Counted from the stretch's first letter, positions 1 to 5,687 are shown. The stretch: 5,687 nucleotides of DNA from Flavobacteriales bacterium (GCA_947472115.1 CANIZU010000128.1:1-5687), one strand, 5' to 3'. Notes: generated from the sequence alone by a model not told the origin. A program made the numbers and translations.

Positions 1-21
1 AATCTGCGAAGCCATTTTCTA

Positions 22-945
22 ATGGAGGGAACGGTCACCAAATCCACTGGCAGCTGGTATCAAGTACTTACAGACGATGGAAAAGTCTGGATGGCGAGAA
101 CGCGCGGCAAGATGCGATTGAACGACCTAGATACAAGTAATCCTGTGGCCGTTGGAGATCGGGTTGAACTCATGGAAGATCAAAACTATGCCGATACGGG
201 TTCCATTTCAAAGGTTTATCACCGGAATAACTATTTGATCCGACGGGCAAATAAATTGAGTTCCCGCCGTCAAATTTTGGCCACCAACTTAGATGGCGCC
301 GCTCTGATTGCAAGCCTAACATCGCCCAGAACAAGCTTGGGTTTTATAGATCGATTCATCCTTACCTGTGAGGCCTATCACGTGCCCGCGATGGTCTTTT
401 TTAACAAAATGGATTTGTTGGGCGAACGGGGCGAAGAGGTAGTAGACGACATCAAACACATTTACCGCAATGCCAATGTCAGCGTGCTCTTGGGCTCAGC
501 CACAGAAGGCAAAGCGTTGGAGGCTTTTTCGGCCATGCTAAAAGGCAAGCGATGGTTACTCGCAGGTCACTCTGGTGTAGGTAAAAGTACTTTGCTCAAC
601 GCGGTATTTCCTGAAGCCAACGCCAAAGTTGGTAGAATTTCAGACCATCACGCCAAGGGCCGACATACAACGACGTTTGCTGAGATGTTTACGCTAGCCG
701 ACAATACACAGATCATTGATACGCCGGGGATTAGGGATTTTGGTGTCGTGGATTTTGAACCCACAGAAATTTCTCAGTATTTCCCCGAAATGCGTCCATA
801 TTTATCCAAATGCAAATTCAACGATTGCCTTCATACCCATGAGCCCGAATGCGCTGTGCTTGAAGCCTTGGAAAAAGGCGACATTGCCGATGAGCGCTAT
901 CAAAGTTATTTGGGTATACTAAACAACGAGGATATCTTCGAATAA
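22..945 (+). CDS. rsgA: Ribosome small subunit-dependent GTPase RsgA
   Basis: RsgA is a circularly permuted GTPase that binds the 30S subunit late in its assembly, checks or matures the decoding region, and leaves on GTP hydrolysis. The 307-residue protein has the family's layout. An N-terminal OB-fold (about 1-75) opens with GTVTKSTGSWY. The GTPase motifs follow in permuted order: G4 NKMD at 128-131, G5 SAT at 159-161, G1 GHSGVGKST at 182-190, switch HTTT at 215-218 and G3 DTPG at 233-236. The C-terminal zinc module has C264, C269, H271 and C277 in the spacing C-x4-C-x-H-x5-C. All key residues are present and the length is normal. The ATG at 22 was chosen because it sits directly before the conserved GTVxKSTGSWY start. 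The frame remains open to the window edge, so a short upstream extension cannot be excluded. The next gene begins 4 bp after the stop, suggesting one transcript. The promoter lies outside the window. Confidence 0.97.
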   Translation: MEGTVTKSTGSWYQVLTDDGKVWMARTRGKMRLNDLDTSNPVAVGDRVELMEDQNYADTGSISKVYHRNNYLIRRANKLSSRRQILATNLDGAALIASLTSPRTSLGFIDRFILTCEAYHVPAMVFFNKMDLLGERGEEVVDDIKHIYRNANVSVLLGSATEGKALEAFSAMLKGKRWLLAGHSGVGKSTLLNAVFPEANAKVGRISDHHAKGRHTTTFAEMFTLADNTQIIDTPGIRDFGVVDFEPTEISQYFPEMRPYLSKCKFNDCLHTHEPECAVLEALEKGDIADERYQSYLGILNNEDIFE

Positions 946-949
946 ACGA

Positions 950-2392
950 ATGCAAGACAAAAACGCAACATATCGATTTGTGGGGAAACTCAACGGCATG
1001 ATTGCTGCTTTGATACTTTTGTTTGCGATGGCATTTTTATCGAGCTGCAGAAACAACAACGACTTTTTTACCTCCAAAAACAGCCTGCAATATTCGGCCG
1101 ATACCGTTTGGTTCGATACCGTCTTTACTCGGGTTCCAGGGTCGACCTATCCCATATCTGTTACTCAAATTTTTAGCATCAAAAACCCCGAAAAACTTGC
1201 GGTTAACGCAAATTTCCAATTGGGTGGAGGCGCCAATTCAGCTTATAGAATGAGTATTGACGGGATTTCGGGCACCCAAATCAACGACATTGAGATTGGC
1301 GCAAAGGATTCCGTTTTCGTTTTTGTTCAATGCAAACTAGAAGCCAATAATAATACCCAACCTTTGTTGGTAATGGACTCAATTATTTCAAGTGTGGGCG
1401 GACATCTAAGCAATGTTAAATTGGCGGCTTTCGGTTGGGATGCGCATTATTATAGGGATACCATTTTTGAAAGCAATATCACCATATCAGACAATCAAAA
1501 ACCCACTGTAATTTTGGGTTATATGGGAGTAGATCAAGGAGCAACGTTAACAATCAAAGCAGGGGTCCAACTGTTTGCATCGGCTCAAACCAAAATTTAT
1601 ATTGCAGGAACACTAGATATTCAGGGGACTGCTGCACAACGCGTTTCAATCCGGGGCGATAAACCCGTTTGGGACCCGCAGTTTCTACCCAACCAATGGG
1701 GTGGAATTCATTTTTTGGTCGGTAGCATCAATAACAGCATTCAATACGCTGATATTACCAATGCAACCATTGGTGTTCGAGTAGATTCATTGCCTGTGAA
1801 TGGAACCACTGGACTTAAAATTTCAAATACCCGCATTCAGTATTCCGGCCAAGCAAGCTTGGCCGGAATCACAGCCGACATACAAGCAACAAACTGTCTT
1901 TTCGCCGATGCGGGCAGTTATAGCTTCCTCGGATTACTCGGCGGAAACTATGCCTTTAACCATTGCACATTTTCAGAATATTCCGGGTTCTCTTCCCGCA
2001 CCGATGGTCACTTCGCCGCAACCAATACATTGCGAGACGGAAATGGTAAATTACTCAACCACGCACCACTAAATTTATCCGTTTATAATTGTATTGTTGA
2101 TGGACCGCAGAAAGAGGAACTTCAGTTCGACCAAACCACGTTAAACGTTTTCAATCTCCGACTCGAAAACAACCTACTTAAATCGCTCAACCCCAAATCC
2201 ATCATTACATATCCCAATTTCTTTAATAAAACCGTTGGGTTTGTGGATGTGCAAAGAGGCAATTACCAAACGGATTCCACCGCTTTTGGATACAAAAAAG
2301 CTGGAACTTTCGGTTCTCCAGTCACAATTGATCTACTTGGAAAAACGCGAAAATCCCAGTCTGATTTGGGTTGCTACGAAAAACTCCCCTAA
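950..2392 (+). CDS. Lipoprotein with predicted N-terminal beta-sandwich and right-handed parallel beta-helix
   Basis: I do not recognise a named family. The 480-residue protein starts with a basic n-region (K4, R9, K13), a hydrophobic core at about 17-30 and a lipobox FLSSC, so C33 should be lipidated by Lgt and become the mature N-terminus after signal peptidase II cleavage. The residues after it (RNNND) are not a strongly acidic surface-export signal, so a periplasmic-facing or an outer-surface location are both possible. Residues about 45-165 look like an Ig/ASH-type beta-sandwich (FSIKNPEKLAVNANFQLGG, then DSVFVFVQCKLEA, ending LAAFGWDA). Residues about 185-410 look like a parallel beta-helix, with GATLTIKAGVQLFA, IYIAGTLDIQGTAAQRVSIRG and NQWGGIHFL, the usual vocabulary of such domains. 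The end, LGKTRKSQSDLGCYE (463-477), matches the closing DxGxYE motif of many beta-helix surface proteins. The ATG at 950 is preferred to M17 because M17 would remove the basic n-region. It follows rsgA by 4 bp and ends in a 4-bp overlap with tadA. Function is unknown; cell-envelope binding or polysaccharide contact is only a guess. Confidence 0.85.
   Translation: MQDKNATYRFVGKLNGMIAALILLFAMAFLSSCRNNNDFFTSKNSLQYSADTVWFDTVFTRVPGSTYPISVTQIFSIKNPEKLAVNANFQLGGGANSAYRMSIDGISGTQINDIEIGAKDSVFVFVQCKLEANNNTQPLLVMDSIISSVGGHLSNVKLAAFGWDAHYYRDTIFESNITISDNQKPTVILGYMGVDQGATLTIKAGVQLFASAQTKIYIAGTLDIQGTAAQRVSIRGDKPVWDPQFLPNQWGGIHFLVGSINNSIQYADITNATIGVRVDSLPVNGTTGLKISNTRIQYSGQASLAGITADIQATNCLFADAGSYSFLGLLGGNYAFNHCTFSEYSGFSSRTDGHFAATNTLRDGNGKLLNHAPLNLSVYNCIVDGPQKEELQFDQTTLNVFNLRLENNLLKSLNPKSIITYPNFFNKTVGFVDVQRGNYQTDSTAFGYKKAGTFGSPVTIDLLGKTRKSQSDLGCYEKLP
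1842..1869. repeat. Perfect 13-bp inverted repeat with 2-bp spacer
   Basis: The left arm ATTCCGGCCAAGC (1842-1854) and the right arm GCTTGGCCGGAAT (1857-1869) are exact reverse complements separated by AA. The element lies inside the beta-helix lipoprotein gene, across codons 298-307 (YSGQASLAGI). In RNA the innermost C-G pair would open, giving a 12-bp GC-rich stem with a CAAG loop. No U-run follows, so it is not a standard intrinsic terminator. Its function, if any, is unknown. Confidence 0.9.
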
Positions 2393-2838
2393 TTATTTTT
2401 CTTACGCCGTTCACGAAAAAAACGCTTCATTACATCGCCACATTCCTCTGCCATTATTCCAGAAATCACCTCCGTTTTGCCCAGTATTCCTTTATCAATT
2501 CTTTCAAACCCGAATTTTGGCTCACTTGCCCCAAATACGATCCGCGAAAACCTCGACCACTGAATCGCACCGGCACACATCAAACAAGGTTCGATGGTGA
2601 CATACAGAGTACACTCATCCAAATATTTGCCATTTACCGCATTGCTAGCCGCCGTAATCGCCAACATCTCTGCATGCGCAGTTACATCTTGCAACTTTTC
2701 AGTTTGATTGTATCCTTTCCCAATAATTTTATTGTTATGGACTACCACCGCCCCTATTGGAACTTCTTGCTCCTCATAGGCTTGCATCGCCAAATCTAAG
2801 GCCCTCGTCATGAAATATTCGTCGCTATAAACCTCCAT
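2389..2838 (-). CDS. tadA: tRNA adenosine(34) deaminase TadA
   Basis: TadA deaminates the wobble adenosine of tRNA-Arg(ACG) to inosine, letting one tRNA read several arginine codons; it acts in the cytoplasm as a homodimer. The 149-residue protein is a single cytidine/adenosine deaminase domain of typical length. The zinc and catalytic site is intact: H55-A56-E57 (E57 as the proton shuttle) and P84-C85-L-M-C88. The substrate-pocket motif VPIGAVVV is at 26-33 and N44 lies in GKGYN. The C-terminus is basic (RFFRERRKKNN), as is usual for the family and compatible with tRNA binding. The ATG at 2838 is well fixed, because an in-frame TGA lies only 12 nt upstream with no other start codon between. 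The nearest alternative is M10. The gene is divergent from bshA and its TAG stop overlaps the TAA of the lipoprotein gene by 4 bp. A guanine deaminase is the main lookalike, but the motif set and length favour TadA. Confidence 0.95.
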   Translation of the reverse strand: MEVYSDEYFMTRALDLAMQAYEEQEVPIGAVVVHNNKIIGKGYNQTEKLQDVTAHAEMLAITAASNAVNGKYLDECTLYVTIEPCLMCAGAIQWSRFSRIVFGASEPKFGFERIDKGILGKTEVISGIMAEECGDVMKRFFRERRKKNN

Positions 2839-2864
2839 AGATATTAATCACTTATTTAACATCG

Positions 2865-2872
2865 CAAACCTA
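2865..2872 (-). promoter_or_regulatory. Candidate -7 promoter element for tadA
   Basis: Read on the - strand the sequence is TAGGTTTG, an exact match to the Bacteroidota housekeeping -7 consensus TAnnTTTG. It would place transcription start roughly 20 nt before the tadA ATG at 2838. I could not find a clear TTTG or TTG -33 element at the usual distance upstream, so the call rests on the -7 match and its position alone. Confidence 0.42.
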
Positions 2873-2883
2873 CATTTTTTGCG

Positions 2884-2891
2884 GAACTTTG
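2884..2891 (+). promoter_or_regulatory. Weak candidate -7 element for bshA
   Basis: GAACTTTG matches TAnnTTTG at all fixed positions except the first base. If used, transcription would start only a few nucleotides before the bshA ATG at 2903, giving an almost leaderless message. TACATTTT at 2871-2878 is an equally imperfect alternative. Neither has a clear -33 partner. The bshA promoter must lie in the 64-bp gap or inside tadA, since the upstream neighbour is divergent. Confidence 0.2.
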
Positions 2892-2902
2892 TTACTTAAA
2901 TA

Positions 2903-4030
2903 ATGCGAATAGGAATTGTATGTTATCCCACTTTTGGTGGAAGCGGTGTATTAGCCACGGAATTGGGAAAAGCCCTGGCAGTGAAAGGGCATGAAGTGCA
3001 TTTTATAAGCTACAACCAACCCGCTCGGTTAGACTTCTTTAGCGAAAATGTTTTTTATCACGAAGTCAATATCGCCAAATACCCCTTGTTCGAATATGCC
3101 CCCTACGAAACAGCACTAGCAGGCAAAATGGTGGATATCGTCCAAAGTGCCCACCTGGATATCCTACATGTTCACTATGCGATTCCCCACGCCTCTGCCG
3201 CACTAGTAGCAAAACAAATACTCGCTCAGCAAGGGATCACAATTCCGGTTGTGACAACACTTCACGGGACTGACATTACACTCGTTGGACGTGAAATGAC
3301 CTATGAACATGTTGTAAGTTGGAGTATCAATCAGTCCGATGCTGTTACGGCCGTTTCCGAAGATCTCAGAAAACAAACCTATGAGCACTTCAAAATCAAC
3401 CGCGAGATAGATGTCATCCCCAACTTCATAGATTTTGATCGATTTAACAAGAAACCCCGCGAGCATTTTAAACAAATGATTGCACCAAATGGTGAAAAAA
3501 TCATCATCCATACCTCAAACTTCAGAAAAGTCAAACGCATCGAAGATGTCATTGCCATCTTTGCCCAAATCATCAAAGAAATCCCAGCAAAATTGCTACT
3601 CATTGGCGATGGCCCTGAAAGATCACATATCGAAAAAGTCTCTAGAGAATTCAACACTTGCGACTGGGTGACATTCCTAGGAAAACAAGAAGCCATCGAA
3701 GAAATATTAAGCATCGGTGATCTATTCATTTTGCCAAGTGAATCGGAAAGTTTTGGATTGGCCGCACTTGAAGCCATGGCCTGCGAAGTACCTGTAATTA
3801 GTTCAAACGCCGGCGGAATCCCAGAAGTCAATATCCATGGGGTAACCGGATTTTTATCCAATGTAGGCGACGTAGAAGATATGGCACAAAATGCCATAAC
3901 ACTGCTAAAAGATCCAGATTTACTCGCCAAATTCAGAAAAAACGCACTTAAACAAGCGCACAAATTTGATCTGGCTGAAATTCTATTGCAATACGAAGCG
4001 ATTTACAATCGAGTAATTATTCCCAACTAA
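2903..4030 (+). CDS. bshA: N-acetyl-alpha-D-glucosaminyl L-malate synthase BshA
   Basis: BshA is a retaining GT4-family, GT-B fold glycosyltransferase that joins GlcNAc from UDP-GlcNAc to L-malate, the first step of bacillithiol synthesis; BshB then deacetylates and BshC adds cysteine. The 375-residue protein has the family's usual length. Visible features are the N-terminal signature MRIGIVCYPTFGGSGVLATELG with the glycine loop at 12-15, the DILHVHYAIPHA segment (86-97), LHGTDITLVG (120-129), and the start of the C-terminal Rossmann domain near IIIHTSNFRKVKR (200-212). Nucleotide-sugar contacts are GDGPE (235-239) and the E-x7-E motif E282/E290 inside SESESFGLAALEAMA. GGIPEV follows at 304-309. 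The ATG at 2903 is fixed by an in-frame TAA at 2897. Neither bshB nor bshC is in the window. The stop overlaps that of the convergent sigma factor gene by 4 bp. Other GT4 enzymes look similar, but the N-terminal and HYAIPHA motifs are specific enough for a confident name. Confidence 0.95.
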   Translation: MRIGIVCYPTFGGSGVLATELGKALAVKGHEVHFISYNQPARLDFFSENVFYHEVNIAKYPLFEYAPYETALAGKMVDIVQSAHLDILHVHYAIPHASAALVAKQILAQQGITIPVVTTLHGTDITLVGREMTYEHVVSWSINQSDAVTAVSEDLRKQTYEHFKINREIDVIPNFIDFDRFNKKPREHFKQMIAPNGEKIIIHTSNFRKVKRIEDVIAIFAQIIKEIPAKLLLIGDGPERSHIEKVSREFNTCDWVTFLGKQEAIEEILSIGDLFILPSESESFGLAALEAMACEVPVISSNAGGIPEVNIHGVTGFLSNVGDVEDMAQNAITLLKDPDLLAKFRKNALKQAHKFDLAEILLQYEAIYNRVIIPN

Positions 4031-4524
4031 ACCCCCGGGAAACTCTCCCGCAAAAATTTTAAAGCTATCCCTATTTGATTCTCCACTGTTTTAGGAGAAA
4101 TATCCATCAATTCGGCAATTTCTTTGTAACTCATCTCATGCATCCGACTCAACAAAAAGACTTGCTTGCACTTGGTGGGTAACTTATCAATCTCTAAAGT
4201 AATTCTTTCACTCATTTCTTTGGCCTCTAGCTGATCCAAAGCCCCGTGATCCTTACTCGCCACTGGCATTTCATCCGGCATTTCATCAAATGGAAGTCGC
4301 TGGCGCTTGATGTTATTCAAACAACGATTCTTTACCGAACGAAACAAATAACTCTTTAATCCTGGGTCAGATAACATTTCACTATGTCGCTCCCAAATGC
4401 CCACAAATACATCGTTTACAACCTCTTCGGCATCGGGCAAACTGCGTGTAATCGACATAGCAAATCCCATCAACGCCGGACGGAATTTTTTGTAAATCAA
4501 CTCAAAGGATGGCTGCTCTTTCAA
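4027..4524 (-). CDS. ECF-type RNA polymerase sigma-70 family factor
   Basis: This is a small alternative sigma factor of 165 residues with only the sigma-2 and sigma-4 domains. Sigma-2 spans about 7-75: the core-binding DAEEVVNDVFVGIWE is at 31-45 and the -10-recognition helix LKSYLFRSVKNRCLNNIKRQ at 56-75. A 30-residue linker holds a duplicated DEMP (80-87). Sigma-4 spans about 108-160, with LPTKCKQVFLLSRMHEMSYKEIAELMDISPKTVENQI forming the -35-binding helix-turn-helix. It resembles the ECF group expanded in Bacteroidota, which usually works with a FecR-like anti-sigma factor and a TonB-dependent receptor, but no such partner is here: the next gene downstream is bshA, in the opposite orientation. 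The only start in frame is TTG at 4524; a TGA lies 18 nt upstream of it (4543-4545), and the nearby ATG is in another frame that soon stops. The gene follows recQ on the same strand by 65 bp. Its regulon cannot be deduced from this window. Confidence 0.92.
   Translation of the reverse strand: MKEQPSFELIYKKFRPALMGFAMSITRSLPDAEEVVNDVFVGIWERHSEMLSDPGLKSYLFRSVKNRCLNNIKRQRLPFDEMPDEMPVASKDHGALDQLEAKEMSERITLEIDKLPTKCKQVFLLSRMHEMSYKEIAELMDISPKTVENQIGIALKFLRESFPGV
4036..4050 (+). terminator. Weak terminator-like hairpin downstream of bshA
   Basis: CGGGA (4036-4040) and TCCCG (4046-4050) form a GC-rich 5-bp stem with loop AACTC, starting 6 bp after the bshA stop. The following bases are CAAAAATTTT, so the T-run is short and displaced by six bases, which is poor for an intrinsic terminator. 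The hairpin also lies within the last codons of the convergent sigma factor gene, so its bases are constrained by coding. It is the only terminator candidate I see at this junction. Confidence 0.18.
4265..4288. repeat. 12-bp tandem duplication in the sigma factor linker
   Basis: GGCATTTCATCC (4265-4276) is followed at once by GGCATTTCATCA (4277-4288), matching at 11 of 12 bases. It keeps the reading frame and encodes DEMP twice (residues 80-87) in the flexible linker between sigma-2 and sigma-4. It looks like a small replication-slippage duplication in a segment that tolerates length change. Confidence 0.75.
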
Positions 4525-4548
4525 TGCTGGATGCGCGATAATTCATTA

Positions 4549-4556
4549 CAAAATAA
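4549..4556 (-). promoter_or_regulatory. Weak candidate -7 element for the sigma factor gene
   Basis: The 65-bp gap between recQ and the sigma factor gene is AT-rich. On the - strand it contains TTATTTTG, one mismatch from TAnnTTTG, about 25 nt before the TTG start. A TTTG lies further upstream, but only 14 bp away, shorter than the usual spacing. No terminator hairpin for recQ is visible in the gap, so read-through from recQ is an equal possibility. Confidence 0.18.
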
Positions 4557-4589
4557 CATAACACGCACCACAAAAAATAAATTCAATGC

Positions 4590-5687
4590 TTAATTGCCTA
4601 CGTCACTCAAAAATTGGATGTGCATAAGTTCCAATTCTTCCATACTGAAGTCGCCGTCAAAATAACCGCTCGCCCCTTCCATATCGGCAACATCCACCGT
4701 CTTGAAATACGACATCACCTCCACTTGCAATTCTTCTTCGATGAATTGATTTAAGAAATATCTCAAGTTCAATTTGGTCCCTGAATTCACAATTTGATCC
4801 AATTCATGAATCAACTCTTCAAAGGAAATACCCAACTGCTTGGCGATATCAGGCAAATCGACCTTTTTATCAATATTCAAAATGATATTCACCCGCTTAG
4901 CCGACTTATCAGAATTTCCTTTTAACACGATATCCTGGGTTCGTTCGATATCATTCGCCTTTACAAAATCAGTGATATAGGCTACAAATGGTTCTCCAAA
5001 CTTCTGGGCCTTGTTCTTTCCAACCCCGTTGATATTGACCAACTCGTCAATCGTCATTGGATATTTGGTGGCCATATCTTCCAAACTCGGATCTTGGAAA
5101 ATCACATAGGGTGGCAATCCTTTTTCCTTGGCAACTTTACGACGTAAATCCTTCAAATGATCAAACAATTCTTCGTCACAAGCACTTTCCGCTTTGAAGT
5201 TGTCGTAATCCTCGTCTTTCACACTATCAAACTCCGCATCAACCGCCATTTCATGAAAAACAGGCGACTTAATATATGCCTCGCCTTGCTCAGAAATACT
5301 CATCAAACCGTATTTTTCGATATTCTTATTGAGGTATCCTTGAACCAATGCCAAGCGCATCAGCGACTTCCAAAACAAACTTTCTTTTTCCTTGCCAAAG
5401 CCAAAGGTTGATAACAAGTCATGTCCGTAATCCCTGACACTATCAGATCGTTTGCCAACACAGAAGTTCACCACGTGACTCATACCCAACTCGCTCTTTA
5501 GGCTTTCAATGGCTGTTAACATCGCCACCAATTCCTGTGTAACCTCCACTTTTGGTTTGGGTGAAGCACAGTTATCGCACATCTGTTTGCAATCCTCTTC
5601 GTGAAAATGCTCCCCAAAATAATGAAGAAGCATCTTACGCCTACAATGACTACTCTCAGCAAATGCCGCAGTTTCCGCAATCAACAA
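4590..5687 (-). CDS. recQ: ATP-dependent DNA helicase RecQ, C-terminal part (5' end cut by the window)
   Basis: RecQ is a 3'-to-5' DNA helicase used in recombination repair and in restarting stalled forks. Only the last 365 codons are present; the helicase core would lie beyond the right edge. Numbering from the first visible codon (a TTG, not a real start), the zinc-binding module has C15, C33, C37 and C40 within the CRRKMLLHYFGE to CDNC stretch. A winged-helix RQC domain follows (about 47-140), including GMSHVVNFCVGKRSDSVRDYGHD. After an acidic spacer (148-173) comes an HRDC domain (about 173-248) with LPPYVIFQDPSLEDMATKYP and the hairpin INGVGKNKAQKFG. The last 100 residues (262-365) are an extra helical module with a helix-turn-helix-like VDLPDIAKQLGISFEELIHELDQIV. 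E. coli RecQ ends at HRDC and lacks this module; a similar extension is known from RecQ proteins in Bacteroidota and some other groups. The stop is TAA at 4590-4592. The sigma factor gene follows 65 bp downstream. Confidence 0.95.
   Translation of the reverse strand: MLIAETAAFAESSHCRRKMLLHYFGEHFHEEDCKQMCDNCASPKPKVEVTQELVAMLTAIESLKSELGMSHVVNFCVGKRSDSVRDYGHDLLSTFGFGKEKESLFWKSLMRLALVQGYLNKNIEKYGLMSISEQGEAYIKSPVFHEMAVDAEFDSVKDEDYDNFKAESACDEELFDHLKDLRRKVAKEKGLPPYVIFQDPSLEDMATKYPMTIDELVNINGVGKNKAQKFGEPFVAYITDFVKANDIERTQDIVLKGNSDKSAKRVNIILNIDKKVDLPDIAKQLGISFEELIHELDQIVNSGTKLNLRYFLNQFIEEELQVEVMSYFKTVDVADMEGASGYFDGDFSMEELELMHIQFLSDVGN

Noticed and set aside
1214..1237. AATTGG / CCAATT inverted repeat in the lipoprotein gene
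   Set aside because: The arms are only 6 bp with a 9-bp spacer, which is common by chance.
2378..2401. GAAAAA / TTTTTC inverted repeat over the convergent stops, possibly a bidirectional terminator
   Set aside because: The 6-bp stem is almost all A-T with a 12-nt loop, too weak to support a terminator call.
2410..2420. A7/T7 run near the 3' end of tadA as a possible programmed slippage site
   Set aside because: The run encodes two phenylalanines in the normal frame, and the protein ends with a family-typical basic tail, so no frameshift is needed.
2371..2799. Long open frame on the + strand across tadA
   Set aside because: It is antisense to a clearly conserved deaminase gene and its translation shows no domain-like pattern.
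3379..3963. Long open frame on the - strand across bshA (194 codons)
   Set aside because: It is antisense to bshA, low in complexity, and has no recognisable motif; it mirrors the codon pattern of the real gene.
4520..4590. 9-bp direct repeat TTCAATGCT at 4520-4528 and 4582-4590, bracketing the gap between recQ and the sigma gene, like a target-site duplication
   Set aside because: Dozens of 9-mer matches are expected by chance in a window this size, and nothing between the copies resembles an insertion sequence end.
4770..4800. Imperfect direct repeat CAATTTGGTCC / CAATTTGATCC with a 20-bp period in recQ
   Set aside because: It is short, out of phase with codons and inside a conserved gene, so coincidence in AT-rich coding DNA is the simplest explanation.
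1..5687. Possible new defence, mobile or biosynthetic cassette
   Set aside because: Five of the six genes belong to well-known families, composition is even, and there are no transposases, integrases, tRNA genes, CRISPR repeats or att-like sites.

Overview
The window looks like an ordinary, very tightly packed chromosomal stretch from a member of the Bacteroidota. Four signs support this: a bacillithiol glycosyltransferase (BshA) of the type found in this phylum; an ECF sigma factor resembling the Bacteroidota-expanded group; a RecQ carrying an extra C-terminal domain after HRDC; and A/T-rich start regions without Shine-Dalgarno sequences, including one perfect match to the phylum's -7 promoter element TAnnTTTG. 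Base composition is moderately AT-rich and looks even throughout. I cannot place it below phylum level with confidence.

Layout, left to right. A forward pair comes first: rsgA (22-945), then, 4 bp later, a lipoprotein gene with a predicted parallel beta-helix (950-2392). tadA (2389-2838) is convergent to that pair and reads leftward. A 64-bp divergent intergenic region separates tadA from bshA, which reads rightward (2903-4030). An ECF sigma factor gene (4027-4524, TTG start) is convergent to bshA. It is preceded on the same strand by the 3' half of recQ, which runs off the right edge (4590-5687). Both convergent junctions have the same shape: a 4-bp CTAA overlap in which TAA on the + strand and TAG on the - strand share bases. 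No gap between genes exceeds 65 bp.

Functionally the genes are housekeeping and accessory functions rather than one pathway. RsgA (30S subunit maturation) and TadA (tRNA wobble A-to-I editing) serve translation. BshA starts synthesis of the thiol bacillithiol. RecQ is a DNA repair helicase. The sigma factor would control an unknown regulon, and its anti-sigma factor is not visible here. The beta-helix lipoprotein is the one gene of unknown role; its spacing suggests co-transcription with rsgA.

I find no mobile element, CRISPR array, RNA gene or defence-like cassette. The least expected structural signal is a perfect 13-bp inverted repeat with a 2-bp spacer inside the lipoprotein gene (1842-1869). 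I see no convincing new multi-gene system.
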